Below are positions 45,053 to 57,164 of a stretch of DNA of 64,000 nt, piece by piece. The notes beneath the pieces were generated by a model that saw only the letters and a program-made list of their open reading frames with translations, did no database searches and was not told where the DNA came from. The stretch is taken from assembly GCA_964019135.1 (NCBI GenBank), contig OZ025248.1:31613670-31677669 (forward strand), written 5' to 3'. The stretch comes from Arenicola marina. Its lineage: Eukaryota; Annelida; Polychaeta; Arenicolidae. Position 1 is the first letter of the stretch. The number at the start of each line of letters is the position of its first letter. Position numbers and translations under genes: made by a program.

Positions 45053-46855
45053 ATAGTATGTACCCGGTGCAACCCAGGAGTTGGGTCACATCATTGACGC
45101 GCATAATTATGTGGATTACCCGTTTCAATAAATACCAACACCCATTCCCCACATCGCTGAGCTATCAAACCACATACCAACGATCAGTATCAACGGCAGC
45201 TTCAACCAAAACGCTACGAAACCTTGTTCACAATCAATAGAAACGTTAATACCACCAAATGGTCCGCCCGTGAAAATGATAATAGGCTCAATGGAGAACT
45301 GGGATTTATTAAGTTGTACACGTCACCGACAGCGACCACTTCTATACCTGTACCCATAAATTGACAGGCCTACTGTGCATAAATGTGTATGAGAGAGATA
45401 CTGAACTACAACGAGCAGTACTTGAGCACAAGCTTTTTTAACGGAGTCTGAGCAGGAATGGGTTCACACACTTTGGCATTGTTTAATTTGAATAAAATAT
45501 TAATGTGCTTCGCGTTATTGACCTTCAAGTGTAATCAGTCATGTAGTAGGCATTAGGCACAAGCAGGCAGTCTCAACATTGACATGAGTGCAGTCTTTGG
45601 GATGCGGCCTCGGAGGGAGGGACGGCTCTTTGTAAAAAGGTGGCCTTTACATACCAGACTACCCTTACCGCATTTAGACGACCATCTCCCTAAGACGTCA
45701 ACACAAATATAACGGTGAAAAAACATTATAATTGTCCATGAAATACATAATGGTGGTGGTTGTGGTTGGCATCGGTCCGTCTGCCTTGGACGATGGATAT
45801 GCAGCTAATGTTTAAGTATTCCGACATGTGTGCTTATGCCTGAATAAGCCTATCTGAGACCGGCAGTGCTTGTCATCATATGGATACCCTGCCTGTTGGT
45901 TAGTTGGACTCGTACTGAGTTTCACGTTTCACGTGTATATAAGGAGGTGTCGTTTGCAGAGGAGTGGTCTTTGTAAAGAGATAACTGTAATAGAGAGGTA
46001 GCTCATGCGGGGGGAGGCTTCTATATAGAGGTGGCGTCCGTGTAGTAATGGTCACTTTAACGTGCTTCTTCTTGCAGTGCCCCTCCATAGCTGCTTTAGG
46101 TGGTACCGGTCGACAGATGGCCTTCGTACAGATGTGGTCCATTATTAGTAGGTGGGCTATGCGGAGGTAGCCCTGAACCAAGAGGAACATGCAAATTATA
46201 CATGGGACATTATATGTGCAACAATGTCCACTATAGAGGTGTAGCACAAACTCTCTCACAGCTGCTATAGAGTTTAATTGAAATGGGGTTTCAGTGTTCG
46301 CCGCAGAGCGCGGCCTTGCGCCATCGTTCCCCTGATAAAGAAAATGTCACGTACAACTGCGACACATTTATGGAAGTCCCCGTGTCCCGCTACAGTCAGC
46401 ACATGTAAATAAATACAATATGATCACTGTATAGGGATTGATTGCAGTTAGATTTGCCTGCGTCCTTACATACCCTACAGATGTATAATTGCACTGACAA
46501 TGGAATGACGTCACAACGAAAAAAAGATCAAGAATCTTTTGTCACTGGGTTGCCAGAGTACTTTCATCACCTGTTCGCGTCGTGCTTTTGAAGGACGTCA
46601 CAAAGTATAAAACAATTTCAACTGCGTGGGGGGAGGGGGGGGGGTAGCTTTGGTGGCATCCTTATATTATGCATATATCCCATCTGAGGGTAGGGAGTCT
46701 GCGGGTGACTTTCCAGCTTGCACGCAGCGTGTGTGATACTTGCGATTTCGCCTTCGCGTTCTCGCGATTTCGCCCTCGCCATCTCGCCCTCGCGATTCTG
46801 TCCTGGCGTTCTCGCGATCTTGCCCTCGCAATCTCGAGCTTGCGTTCTTGCTTCC
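45053..46855. other. No gene recognised
   Basis: This is AT-rich, with some GTGG-type simple sequence near 45750 and short degenerate repeats of gaggtggt near 45940-46050. Near 46735-46855 a pyrimidine-rich repeat of ctcgcgatctcgccctcg begins, which leads into the next array. Confidence 0.45.
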
Positions 46856-47400
46856 AGACGCTGGGCTATGACTCTGGGCGCCGGGCTAAGACTCTGGGCG
46901 CTAGACTATGGCTCTGTGCGCTGCACTATGGCTCGGTGCGCTGGACTATGGCTCGGTGCGCTGGACTATGGCTCGGTACGCTGGACTATGGCTCGGTACG
47001 CTGGACTATGGCTCAGTGCGCTGCACTATGGCTGGGTGCGCTGGATTATAGCTACGCGCGCTGCACTATGGCTCGATGCGCTGGACTATGGATCTGGGCG
47101 CTGGACTATGGCTCTGTGCGCTGGACTATGGCTCAATGCGCTGTACTATGGCTCGGTGCGCTGCCTTATGGCATGTTTGCGGGACTGGCTATGTGCGCTG
47201 CGCTATGGCTCGATGCGCTGGACTATGGGTCTGGGCGCTGCACTATGGCTCGATGCGCTGGACTATGGGTCTGGGCGCTGCACTATGGCTCGGTGCGCTG
47301 GATTATGGCCCTGTGCGCTGTACTATGGTTTGATGCGCTGGACTATGGGTCTAGGCGCTCGACTATGGCGCCGTGCTCTGCACTATGGCTCCATGTGCCA
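46856..47400. repeat. 20-bp minisatellite (ctggactatggctcggtgcg), about 26 copies
   Basis: The unit alternates ctggactatggctcggtgcg, ctgcactatggctcgatgcg and similar. Because 20 is not a multiple of three, all frames pass through the same peptide flavours (ALDYGSVRWTM and relatives), which creates long but meaningless open frames. Confidence 0.92.
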
Positions 47401-48810
47401 GTCGTAAACTGCGTTATAACTGCCTTATGACTGCCACATGAAACCGGCTCTTGCTGTGTACAACAGCCGCCAGAGCTTTGACAGGTCCCCCTATTATCTA
47501 AAACGTCCCCCAATATTTCAGTGCAGGACACAATGTCCCCATTTAAAAACTTTTAGGGCAATCACTGGAGTTTTATAGAGAAGGGATCCTTCTACAAAGT
47601 GGCACAATCTCTGTGGATGTGAGGTTTCTATACAGTCTCTGTAAGAGATTGCCTCTTTGGGTCAGTTAGGAAGATTTCTATTTAGATTTGGTCTCTGCAG
47701 GCCTGTAGCTGAGCTTTCTACAGAGAGGTGATCTTTGTGGGTCAGTGGTAGAGGTTTCTGTAAACATTGTAAAGAGGTAGTCTCTGGGCCTGCGGCAGCA
47801 GTTTCTATAGAGAGGTGGTCTCTGCGGGCCTATGGTGGAGGTGTTCATAGAGAGATGGTCTCCGGGCATTGAATGAAAGGCATTGTCAGACTGTAGTGCA
47901 TGGTATTATTTGACCAATAAAAGCTCTCTGGCTATATCTAGTGGCATTATCAGACAGTATAGCTAGTAGTATTATCAGACAGTAGCTAGTGGCATTATCT
48001 GACTGTAGCAAGTAATATCTATAAATTATACCCTGTGGCAGTTATAATGCAGCAAGAGGTATTTTCAGACAATAGCTGGTGATATTCCTGGACTATCACT
48101 GAAATCAAATTCACCATGGCACTGCCATTCACAGCTGTTACTGTCAAAGTTTTTGTGAAAAACAATTGTGATTATAAACACAATCATTTATTTATGTAAA
48201 TATCTCATGAGGTAAAAGTATGTAAGCTTATGCCAAACTTTAGATAATACCCAAAAGAATTGATTATCAAAACAAGGCAAGTATTGATTGCCTTAATTAT
48301 GATTGTTCTTGCTTCCTGCAGCCTGTGCATAAATAGTTATATAGGCATAGGCTAGTAAGGAGACATGTTTGCACTTACCCATCTTGAACTGGCATGGTCA
48401 TGGCCTCCCATTTACCTATAGCACAGGGTCAGGGATGGGCCCGTACACCCTTGGCTCAAGTAATGCCAGATCGACAAGCCCCTTTCTTTTAAGCTAATAA
48501 AAGTGAGGCTTGTCTGTATGTACTTGCGCCAAAGCAAGGTAAGTTTATGGAGCACTTGTTAATAACCATAATAGCCATTCCCTTCTATGACCATATCCCT
48601 GAGTATACCCATTCTAAATGGAGAATGTTAACATTATCTGATACCATAGCCCTTGCCAGAGCAGGAAAATTGTCATATAACACAAGTCATGTTACCAGAA
48701 CAGGATTACTGGTTATACCAGTTTACATACCAAATAATTTTTACACTGAACCATTACATTTACTTTAGTTTAGGCTGCTTAGCTTAGGGGACACTAGATC
48801 TATAAAATTA
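47401..48810. other. No gene recognised; degenerate short repeats
   Basis: At 47590-47880 loosely repeated words such as tttctatagagaggtggtct occur, and at 47930-48060 ggcattatcagacagtagct recurs about five times. The rest is AT-rich with no supportable exon. Confidence 0.45.
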
Positions 48811-49687
48811 CAGCTTGTCAGGCAGTAGCGGATCACTTTTGTGTAAGGCTTGATTGAGAAGGTTTTCTAAGAAGTGGGTGCATCATCTTAGGCTCATTCT
48901 TTTCAGAAATGAAGGCTCTGTTCATGTGTAATGAACTTGCTGATTCTCCGGCAACGATCTGTCTAAAAATGGTCCATGTAGCAGGGTACTGTAGTAGTAG
49001 CAGTAACGGATCATTTTAGGCAGTAGCGGAAAACGCCATCTAGCGGCCTGTTTTGACAGTGAAGCAGATATCTCAATGCAAGGACTGTCTCAAAAATCTA
49101 AAAGTAGGTTGTCGACGATTTAATATTGCACATATTTTATAGTGTGATATAATAATTCACAGCTTATTTTGATATTTTCGGAGTACCGCTACTGATATTG
49201 GGCCAATGATTGATGCCATGCCACCTGGTGGTAAAACTTGGCGTTAAAGCTTGGCGGCAAAGACGAGCGTCACTGATCTACTACTGCCGAGAAAGCGGCG
49301 AATGCAATTTGGATGACAACAGCAATTTTGCTTCACGGAGAGATCTGATTATTTTCTTCAAGGTTCAAGATATATACAGCTATCTAAAAATTACCTCAGT
49401 TATGCACAGATGTATTCACTTTAACAAGAGTGGCCTGTTGAAATAAAAGTTGCTGTTTCCCACGAGTACGCTCAGAGCAAAGAGCTCGCTACCGGAAGTG
49501 CATTTGAGGTAAAAAAGAGTAAACATTGGCAGAACCTCACGTTTTTGGACTTATTTTAAGTCAGTGGTCAATTATCTTTGAAATGAATCCTAATTTATTA
49601 CATTTAGTAGCTTTTAATAGAAACGATTCATTGGTAAACATGAAGTGATCCGCTACTGCCTGTGATCCGTTACTGCCCGACAAGCTG
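48811..49687. mobile_element. TA-flanked inverted-repeat element (MITE-like), 877 bp
   Basis: The termini CAGCTTGTCAGGCAGTAGCG...  and its near reverse complement, ending CGTTACTGCCCGACAAGCTG, match over about 26 bases with two differences. The element is flanked by TA on both sides, the target site of Tc1/mariner-type transposases. Sub-terminal copies of the gcagtagcgga word occur inside. No transposase frame is visible, so it is non-autonomous. Confidence 0.7.
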
Positions 49688-50048
49688 TATGTGTCAAAAT
49701 AAATATTGCAACTTTCATAAAATTCTATAGACCTCTATTACTTTTTGGCTACGTTCAATTTCCTTATTTTTCTAAAATGCAACTATCTGTGTCGACATCA
49801 CTTTTTCAGATCCTCAGTGTCAGAATTTGAGGGTCAATGCTGCATGTTGATGCCTGTTATGTTTCACCATTGAAAGCTTGCCATTTACCCCTTGCTATTC
49901 CAGACCCCTCTCAAACTCAAAGCTATTTAAAGTTCATGGACATGGCCATATTCCCTTCCATAACCATGTGCCTTCACGCACAGGTAAACCCAAACTCCAC
50001 AGGAAAAAGCGATCCCATACCATAGTCCATACTTCATATACCATGCTA

Positions 50049-50353
50049 GCTCTGACATCAAAACCACCACCAAGGTGAAGGTTTTGAACAGCACAACACT
50101 GTTTTGTGTAGAGTTCTTTCGAACGCTCCCGGCGCTAAATGTGTCAACAAATTTTTAAAATATTGGCATTTTTGCAACCTACAAACTGTATTCTTACTCC
50201 CGGCGCCTTTACTGAAGTCGAAAGCCGGCAAAATATCTGAAATATAAGCCATTTAAGAGTGCAGTTCGCGCACGCTGCCATGCTTGTTTTCTACATCAAA
50301 AAGTGTTGTGCTATTCAAAACCTTCACCTTGGTGGCGGTTTTGATGTCAGAGC
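50049..50353. mobile_element. TA-flanked inverted-repeat element (MITE), 305 bp
   Basis: Terminal inverted repeats of about 50 bases (GCTCTGACATCAAAACCACC at the left and its reverse complement at the right, with two differences) enclose about 200 bases and are bracketed by TA. It is short, non-coding and foldback-like, and adjoins another hairpin at 50375-50435. Confidence 0.78.
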
Positions 50354-50374
50354 TAATCCCATGCCAGTGTATAC

Positions 50375-50435
50375 CCTGAAAATCAGACGTTAATGTTGTG
50401 ACTGTCTGTCACGACATTAACGTCTGATTTTCAGG
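50375..50435. repeat. Hairpin, 28-base arms
   Basis: The arm cctgaaaatcagacgttaat and its continuation pair with the downstream sequence with one mismatch, around a loop of about five bases. It lies 20 bases beyond the MITE at 50049-50353 and may be part of a nested insertion. Confidence 0.7.
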
Positions 50436-51010
50436 CTAATGCCTGTGGGGAACACATGTCAGGACTGACTCATGTTACCAGGGTTACCGGTTACATCGCC
50501 ACCGGCCCGGGTTGCGTGCCGAAATCGTCTCGGTGTTTTTAGTTTTACACCGACATATTCAACTTGAATTTGCAAGCACACTTGAAATCGGCTAGCCATC
50601 TCTATATGCAGGGTCAATTCTGCTACCACAGTCTACAAAAAGATAGTATATAATGACACTTTGTAAGCAGAAGTACCTTGACAAGAGGCTTTTTGTTGAC
50701 TGAATTTTGACACTTAACGCAACTTGGAAACACCCGCCATGCTGGAATGTTATGATCTCGCGCGAGCCATGAAATGGAATGTTCCAAAAAAGGGGTTACG
50801 CCTCTATGACATCAGATGTTAACACAATAAATTAGATATTTCTAATCACGTTTTAACTTAACAGTAACCTAATACCATTTTACATGTTAATATCTTGTGA
50901 ACCTAAGGTAAGATAGCATCAAAAGGGGCCAACAATCATTTATGCAGTTACACTTTGATATACTACCATCAGACATTGACTACCCCCCCTTTTGCATAAA
51001 ATAGATAGAA

Positions 51011-51050
51011 CCGGAAGTGACGTCTCATCTCGGGAGATTGCCGCCATAGA
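51011..51050 (+). promoter_or_regulatory. ETS-CRE-YY1 type core promoter of PPP4R2
   Basis: CCGGAAGTGACGTC (51011-51024) fuses an ETS site to a CRE, a combination well known in housekeeping promoters. gccgccat (51040-51047 region) is a YY1 core on the other strand. They lie 60-95 bases upstream of the start codon. No TATA box is present. The motifs are exact; activity is inference. Confidence 0.55.
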
Positions 51051-51105
51051 TCTCGTGTATTTTGGGAGCAGTGTCTTTGTTGAGTTTTTCGAATTTACCG
51101 CTAAA

Positions 51106-51142
51106 ATGCCTAGCAAAGATGAATTTCTGGAGGCTCTTGATG
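51106..51142 (+). CDS. PPP4R2 exon 1
   Basis: The exon encodes [12 protein letters not shown], then leftover G at donor ATG|GTGAGG. With exon 2 this gives LEALDDFGHK, matching human LQEALKDFEKR, so this start is preferred over upstream in-frame codons. Confidence 0.85.
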
Positions 51143-54100
51143 GTGAGGCGATAAGCAAGAAAATGTGCTTTGATGTGACTGACGACAGATGTAATTAGTA
51201 CCTTACTTTCCTCAATATCCTCAGGCGGAGGTCGAAATTAAATTCGCTGTGCGGTCGGCCCGTCGGCGTTGCCGACTCTGTCTCACTCTCACTAAGTCTC
51301 AGCCCAGCGACACCGACAGGCGACCGACAGCGTGGAGTGTGGTTGGCGAGACGAAATTGAGTCACACTATGGGTTTTATGGCTAAAATTCACAAAAAGCT
51401 TAATTATGTCATGTATTTATCCCCTAAATATGAATACCTGCCTAACTGTAAACCCTTTTATCACAAAAAAAAGACATTTTCGTGAAAACAGCCTAGATTC
51501 TACCCAGTCAAAAGTGTCCAATTTTAGTGGCCCCACTCTGCATATCATATGCAGTCTTCAATTGCCTGCTTTTAGGCTGGTGAAAACATTTTCGTGGCTA
51601 TCTTGATTTTCAAGAAATATGAAAACAGCAACAACGTTCACTGGCAAGAAAGCTGGTGTCTGCTGCCACTTTAGTACAAGCCAGTGAGTGATTAAGTGGC
51701 CTGTCATAAAGAGAGTACCGTCATTTATGTATGTTTTGGAACACCAAAAACGTCTCTATGCTTTGGAACACCCATAATTGTGGAAAAAATTATAATTTTT
51801 TGTGGCTGTATGTTTTAGTACACTACAGATGGTGGGTAATTTTTTTGTGTTTAATACTTGTGGGTAATATGTTTAATACACCCTAATTTTCCAGAAATAG
51901 ATCTATTTACTTAGGTCGCGGCCATGAAGATATAAGACATCTAACATTGAAATCGGTCTCAATAAGGGAGTATCCATCTCCGATCCAGCACCTTCCCAAC
52001 TTTTAAGCATTAGTTCCCACGCTTACCACCCATCCAATATCACTTAAGCTACTCAAATGGGTAATATTGTAAAGGAGTTGTGTTCTTTTTGGGGCATATC
52101 AAATGTCAGTCAAAACTTACAGTGGTACCCGCACGTTCATTGTATATATGTCTGCGCTGCCTGACTGACCGCCTCTCCCTGTACCCCCTTCCACCCCCCT
52201 CCCCCCGACTCGCATACATTGTTTTATTTCTGCGCTGCCTGACTACTCTGTCTGCACCACCCTCCATCCCTGCCTAGCCATGTGACGTACATTTCTCCGC
52301 TTCTCTTCTCTCCATCAAAGCTGGTTGACCGACAGTAATCCCCATTCCAACCGCTGCCCACCCCACCCCCGTTGTCAGAGGAGGGCCGTTCCTCTCAGCT
52401 CGCCAAGTGCCTGCGGTGACGAAGAGGCTAAGTTTGTGACACCTCCCCCCTCCCCCTCCTTCTCGACTGATTCCTTTACACTCGTGCCAGGCTTTGTTTG
52501 ACAGGAAGCAAGTAAGCCAAATACTGTGTGCTGACCTTACCCGAACCTGCCCCTTACACGCATCCTGTGGTGGCTACGGCTACGTAAGCTTTTGGTCTGA
52601 CTGACCGTACAAGCCCCCTACCCTTTACCACCCCCCACCCCCCCGCCTAACCCCCCCAAAAAAGTATCAAAGTTTTGGAACAGCTGCAAAATTAATTAAT
52701 TTTTTTGACTATGTTTTGGAACACCCAGGTTTGTAATTATTTTTCTGGCGTTCCAAAACATACGTAAATGACGGTAGTCAATCAGTGCTGTGGAGGGGGA
52801 TAGGGGGTAGCCCCCCAGCAGGGTATTAACCAGAATTTTCTTTTTGCCAGCCCAAATTTTGGATGGTAAGAAAAAAGTATTCTGTGTATATACACAATAT
52901 GGCGCCAGCTGATCAGGTCTCATTTTGAGCTTGCAATTTACAATTCTATAAACAAAAATAGTTTTTGATATTATAAAATTGTGAGCTCTATGATTTTCTT
53001 CTGAACCTACTGACAAAAAGACTCTTTTTGGGCTGGTAAACAGCACCTGAGTTCCTGCCAAATTATAAATCTGCCCACCAAACTTGAAACAGGGCGTGCA
53101 GGGGGGTCTCTGGCTAATACCTGCATATATGTTTTTTTGTTTTGTTTGGTAAGCCCTAAGGCAACCAGCTACCATTATAACCACTTGTTCAGTGCTGAAT
53201 TAAAAAAATTCTGGTATGTGGTATTGTGTGTAGATCATAACATTTTGGAGTATCACATGACCTAGATATGAAATTATATTTTATGCCATATTTTCTATTA
53301 CAATGGACTGAATTTTATATTCTTAATTTTTTTTATTAAAGGTATAATGTATGATATTATCTTTATAAAATGTTGATATATTTTCAGACTTCGGTCACAA
53401 GCCTGCAGATACAATTCCTCGTGTACTAGAGCTCTACCTTCAACAGGTAGCCATGACAGGGGAAACTATGTGAGTTTTGACAAATGATGGTAGGAAATTA
53501 TAAGTAAAACTGAAATATTGTTCATATTTTGAAATAGGTCTAAATCTGCTTTGTTTTGGCCACATGTGTATTGGTTGGTGTTTGACATTATCTTTATGTT
53601 ATCTATAAAAGATGCTTTTATCCATATCCATCTTTCATATCACTCTTTAGCATACATTTTTTTGCCATGTACTTGTACATGTGCAACGAAATAGCTTGAT
53701 TTTGCTGTAAACTTATTATTAGTGCATGAAGTATAATGGCTCTAAGGTAATAAATTATATGCACTGTGTATCGTTGGGTCCCTGTTCAAAGTTGTTGCCT
53801 AAGCAAATGTTTAACAGTATAAAAAGTGGCATATTAGTTTCGCTGTTTGGCAAGGTGAGATTGTGGTTAAATTACCGGTATGCTGGCATTTGTCCGTTTT
53901 CCGAAGTTGTCTTATAATATGCTTAGTTTAATATGTGTATACAGTTTAACCTATAACCTTTATTTGATAAAACTTTCATCTGATGTGTTCTTTGTCCTCA
54001 GGTTTCCCTGGTCAAAGGTAAAGCCTTTGTTTTACACCAAGTTGGACAATGTGCTGAAGGAATTCCATGAGCAGGTACCGACGGACCACTTCCCGCCCAG

Positions 54101-57063
54101 TCCAAATGTGGAAAATATCAACTTTGATGACATGCGAAAACGCCTTCTGGACTATGTAGAAACGTTTACAGGGTAAGTATTGTTGCTTTATGCACCGACA
54201 ATAGTTCTGTATATTGTAATTTGCGTACTGTTAAAACTATGTCCTTTCATTGAAAGATGTGGAGAAGATAAACGTTTGAATTCTGCAGCCATTATTTAAA
54301 GGCTGTTCTGCATACAGTCGCCCTGAAGTTTATACACGCTAGAAATAAACAGGGTCTTTTTTATTGACCACCTTGACCATAAAATACACAGGGAGTTAAT
54401 TTGTGTTTTATTTGCTCATGTTGTACATTATGCATTTCAGGGCTCCATTCACAATACAACGGTTGTGTGAGCTGCTTACAGAACCGATGAAACACTACAA
54501 GCGGTCTGACAAATTCATGCGTGGTATTGAGAAGGTAAATGTAATATTTTACCACCGCCAAAGTATGTTGTATAGCTTTTACAACTGAGTTAAGAATGTT
54601 TACTCCAGATGTGAACTGAATGAATAAGCTTTAGTTTTAATATTCAGCAGTTACTGTATGTACATGTATGTTATTGCTGCCACTCGTGCTTTATATAGCG
54701 ATTTCCTCTTTTTGTTATCTTTTGTGAATCTAATGCACCGATACCTTTATTTGGCTGCAGAATATCCAGGTTGTCAGCGCTGTGGATCCCCGTGGAAAGT
54801 AAGCACATGCATCTTGGTTACTTTCTATGAAAGTCTTACAAAATGTTATTTAATGTGTGTGTTCTTTCTGTCGGATAAATGAAGTTATCTCGCATGAATA
54901 ACTGGATTATTTATTTAAATTCAAGGAGCAGTAACTGATGATGAATTCAGTACTATATTTTATTACGCTGTAAAGATTAGCTTTCTTCAAAAATTCAAAG
55001 TGCTTTTTTGGGGGGTTTCAGCAAAATCGTAAGCGAAGCAAAGTTGCTGGTCAATGGCCTGGACGCCAATGGCTTGCAGCAGGGGGCGGGAGGTCTGGCT
55101 CAGCAGGTGGCCAGCCCCTTCCTGCCCCCGCCCCCGACCAACTCCCCGGCTGGCGGGGGCTGGCCGGGGCGGGGCGCGAGGGGAGCCACTCCGGACTCCC
55201 CCGCCATCGGCGCCTCCGTGGCTGCCACGTGGCCGCACGGGGGTGGGGAGGCAATGGCGGAGGAGGCCGATAGCCCCGGCCAGGACGACAGCCCGGCGAA
55301 AGCCTCGCCCCTGGCCCAGCCTGACTGGGACTTGGCTGCCGACGAGGGAAAGGACCATGGCGAACCGGCGCCCATGGTGGAAGCCCCGGCAGGAGACGAC
55401 ACGGCCAAAAACGGCGGTGATGGTGCCACGTCAGCCGCCACGTGGCCCACATCCTCTAGCGGTGCGGCCGATAGCCAATCAGAATCCAGCAAACAGTCGG
55501 AAGCGGCGCCCCGTGACGAGCAGGAGCCCGCCAATAAAGAGGACACCGCGAAACCCTCATCGGCAACTGATCAAACTCCGGTTCCGGATAGTGACCTTGA
55601 GAACAAGGAGTCTGGATCTGCGATCAGTACGAGTCCCGTGGCGACTGATCCGGACGCGGCCCCTGGGAGCAGCAGTGACTCCTCCTCGTCCTCGCTATCC
55701 TCCTCGGCCTCGCCGGTATCGGACGGGGAGGGCGACAAGGCGGCCCCGTCTGCCGCCGAACCCACCGTCCGGACCTCCCTGCGGCGGAACCTGGATGAGG
55801 AGGACTCGGCCAGCCCCGTGGCGGAGAAGAGGATCCGGCTTGATGCGGTGGACGAGGCTATGGATTCCTCCGACTCGCAGCAGTCTGGGCATAGCAGCGG
55901 TAAGATCTTGCTCCATGGGCTGGCTTTACGCGTTATTCGTGATATCATGTTAGTGTGTTTACTGCAGCTATTGTTATAAGGACCCCCCCCCCCCCCGCTT
56001 GCCGGTAATATTAAAGCTGCTCATACGACATTTCTCTCTGAAAGTGAAATTCATATTTGATCGTAGAAGTTAAATGGGCCCAGTAGTCAATCTTAGCGTT
56101 GTAAGTAGCTGTAAGCCTTAACTATGTTTAATGTCGCCACGTACTTAGCTATCATTGACAATCTAAATGAAAATACCTTCTTGGCCATCTTAACAGTGTT
56201 TGTTGCATCGTAAGAATGACGAATATATGCTCATCGTCAGCGTATTATTTGTTGGGTATACATCACTTAGTTAATTCCCACACACTTTACTCTGTGACCC
56301 AGATGACTCACTTTCGCGGAGCGACTCTGGTGGCTTTGAGACCAGCTCCCAGGCGGAAGAAACCAAAGCCGAACCCCTGGAAGGTGGCGACACCTGCCGG
56401 GTCGTGTCCTCCTCCTGCAGCACGGTGACGTCATCGACGGCCCCAACGACCACCACGTGCACGACGGACGGCATAAAGTCTGATGTTGACGTTACATCCG
56501 GAGTTACGTCATCGCAGACGGAGCAGGCGGTCGGCGCAGATTCGTCGGTGTCTGCGATCTCTGACTCAGTCTCGACGGCCTCTGACTCGGTCTCTGACTC
56601 GGTCTCGACGGTCTCTGACTCTGTTTCAACGGTCTCTGACCCTGTCTCGACGGTCTCTGACCCTGTCTCGACGGTCTCAGGCCCTGTCGAGGACAGTTCG
56701 GAAGTCGATATGCCGGACGACGGCTCTAAAGCGAGTGCCAGCGACACTAAAATCGAGTCGGGGCCGGACAGCTCGTCATCGGCGGAAGCGGAAATGGCGG
56801 CGGACGACGGAAACGGAAACCAGTGCAGTTCGGCTGGCGACAATCTCCAAGCGGATGGCGCCCCGTCGCTAGAGGGCAGGACCTCCTCGCCAGGGCCCAA
56901 TACCGGCGCTTCGGACGGCGTCTCTTCGGCCAGCCAATCAGAGGACGCGGAGGCTGCTCCCTCCGGCGACGTGGCAGACTCGAACACATCGGCGGCGCCT
57001 TCGGGATCCGCCGGGGACGCCACTCCGGACGAGGGGGACCATGAGCCTATGGATGTGGATTGA
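51106..57063 (+). CDS. Serine/threonine-protein phosphatase 4 regulatory subunit 2 (gene model)
   Basis: Seven exons join in phase to 686 codons. Residues 1 to about 140 align with the conserved PPP4R2 domain: [40 protein letters not shown] and [20 protein letters not shown] are close to the vertebrate protein ([43 protein letters not shown]). The family subunit links the PP4 catalytic subunit to PPP4R3 and acts in the nucleus and at centrosomes in DNA repair and spliceosome assembly. Residues about 150-686 are a Ser/Glu/Asp-rich disordered tail, about 270 residues longer than in the 417-residue human protein, ending EPMDVD (human EPMEQD). Intron 1 carries an MITE. Confidence 0.95.
51718..52774. 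mobile_element. TA-flanked inverted-repeat element, about 1.06 kb, in PPP4R2 intron 1
   Basis: The termini are CCGTCATTTATGTATGTTTT and onward to ggaacacc, with the near reverse complement at 52747-52774. Both ends adjoin TA. Internal words related to the ends (atgttttggaacaccca) occur near 51755 and 52710. The middle holds C-rich DNA at 52170-52210, 52440-52465 and 52615-52660. No transposase frame is present. Confidence 0.7.
52775..53387. other. Remainder of PPP4R2 intron 1
   Basis: This is AT-rich intron. A minus-strand frame of 162 codons (52696-53184) crosses the transposon end and shows no recognisable motif, so no gene is called. Confidence 0.5.
53388..53469 (+). CDS. PPP4R2 exon 2
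   Basis: The exon runs from acceptor atattttcag to donor AT|GTGAGT and encodes residues 13-39, [20 protein letters not shown] then VAMTGET. The VAxTGETM motif is a hallmark of the family. Confidence 0.93.
53470..54001. other. PPP4R2 intron 2
   Basis: AT-rich intron, nothing recognised. Confidence 0.6.
54002..54172 (+). CDS. PPP4R2 exon 3
   Basis: The exon runs from acceptor gtcctcag to donor GG|GTAAGT and encodes residues 40-96, [20 protein letters not shown] through [20 protein letters not shown]. Confidence 0.95.
54441..54534 (+). CDS. PPP4R2 exon 4
   Basis: The exon runs from acceptor gcatttcag to donor AAG|GTAAAT and encodes residues 97-128, with [16 protein letters not shown] and [13 protein letters not shown]. 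This is the most conserved stretch of the family. Confidence 0.95.
54761..54798 (+). CDS. PPP4R2 exon 5
   Basis: A 38-base exon from acceptor ggctgcag to donor AA|GTAAGC encodes [12 protein letters not shown], matching human NVMVVSCVYPS. It is small but required for the domain. Confidence 0.88.
55022..55899 (+). CDS. PPP4R2 exon 6 (acidic disordered region)
   Basis: The exon runs from acceptor gggtttcag to donor GCG|GTAAGA and encodes residues 141-433, starting [15 protein letters not shown]. It is rich in Ser, Ala, Glu, Asp and Pro, with a serine run ([19 protein letters not shown]) near residues 360-385 and [16 protein letters not shown] near the end, where the vertebrate protein has VKRLRFD. 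It is strongly GC-rich compared with its introns. Confidence 0.9.
56303..57063 (+). CDS. PPP4R2 exon 7 (C-terminus, stop)
   Basis: The exon runs from acceptor gtgacccag and encodes residues 434-686, [20 protein letters not shown] to EPMDVD, then TGA. It includes an internal short repeat of [12 protein letters not shown] units near residues 525-560, probably from local duplication. The ending matches the acidic C-terminus of vertebrate PPP4R2. Confidence 0.9.
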
Positions 57064-57164
57064 TGGTCGACGTAGATTTCTCTTGTCACTGCTAGGATAA
57101 TTTCATCGTTCACTTGAACCAACCGCCCGCGCTGCATCGTCGGGGCCACTTCACCAGCACTTAC

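Noticed and set aside
46669..47430. 253-codon plus-strand frame (ALDYGSVRW repeats)
   Set aside because: A 20-bp unit cycles through all frames, so long openness is expected. It has no splice or start context.
55054..55953. Second long plus frame and minus frames over PPP4R2 exon 6
   Set aside because: Shadows in GC-rich coding DNA. The chosen frame fits both splice phases and the family C-terminus.
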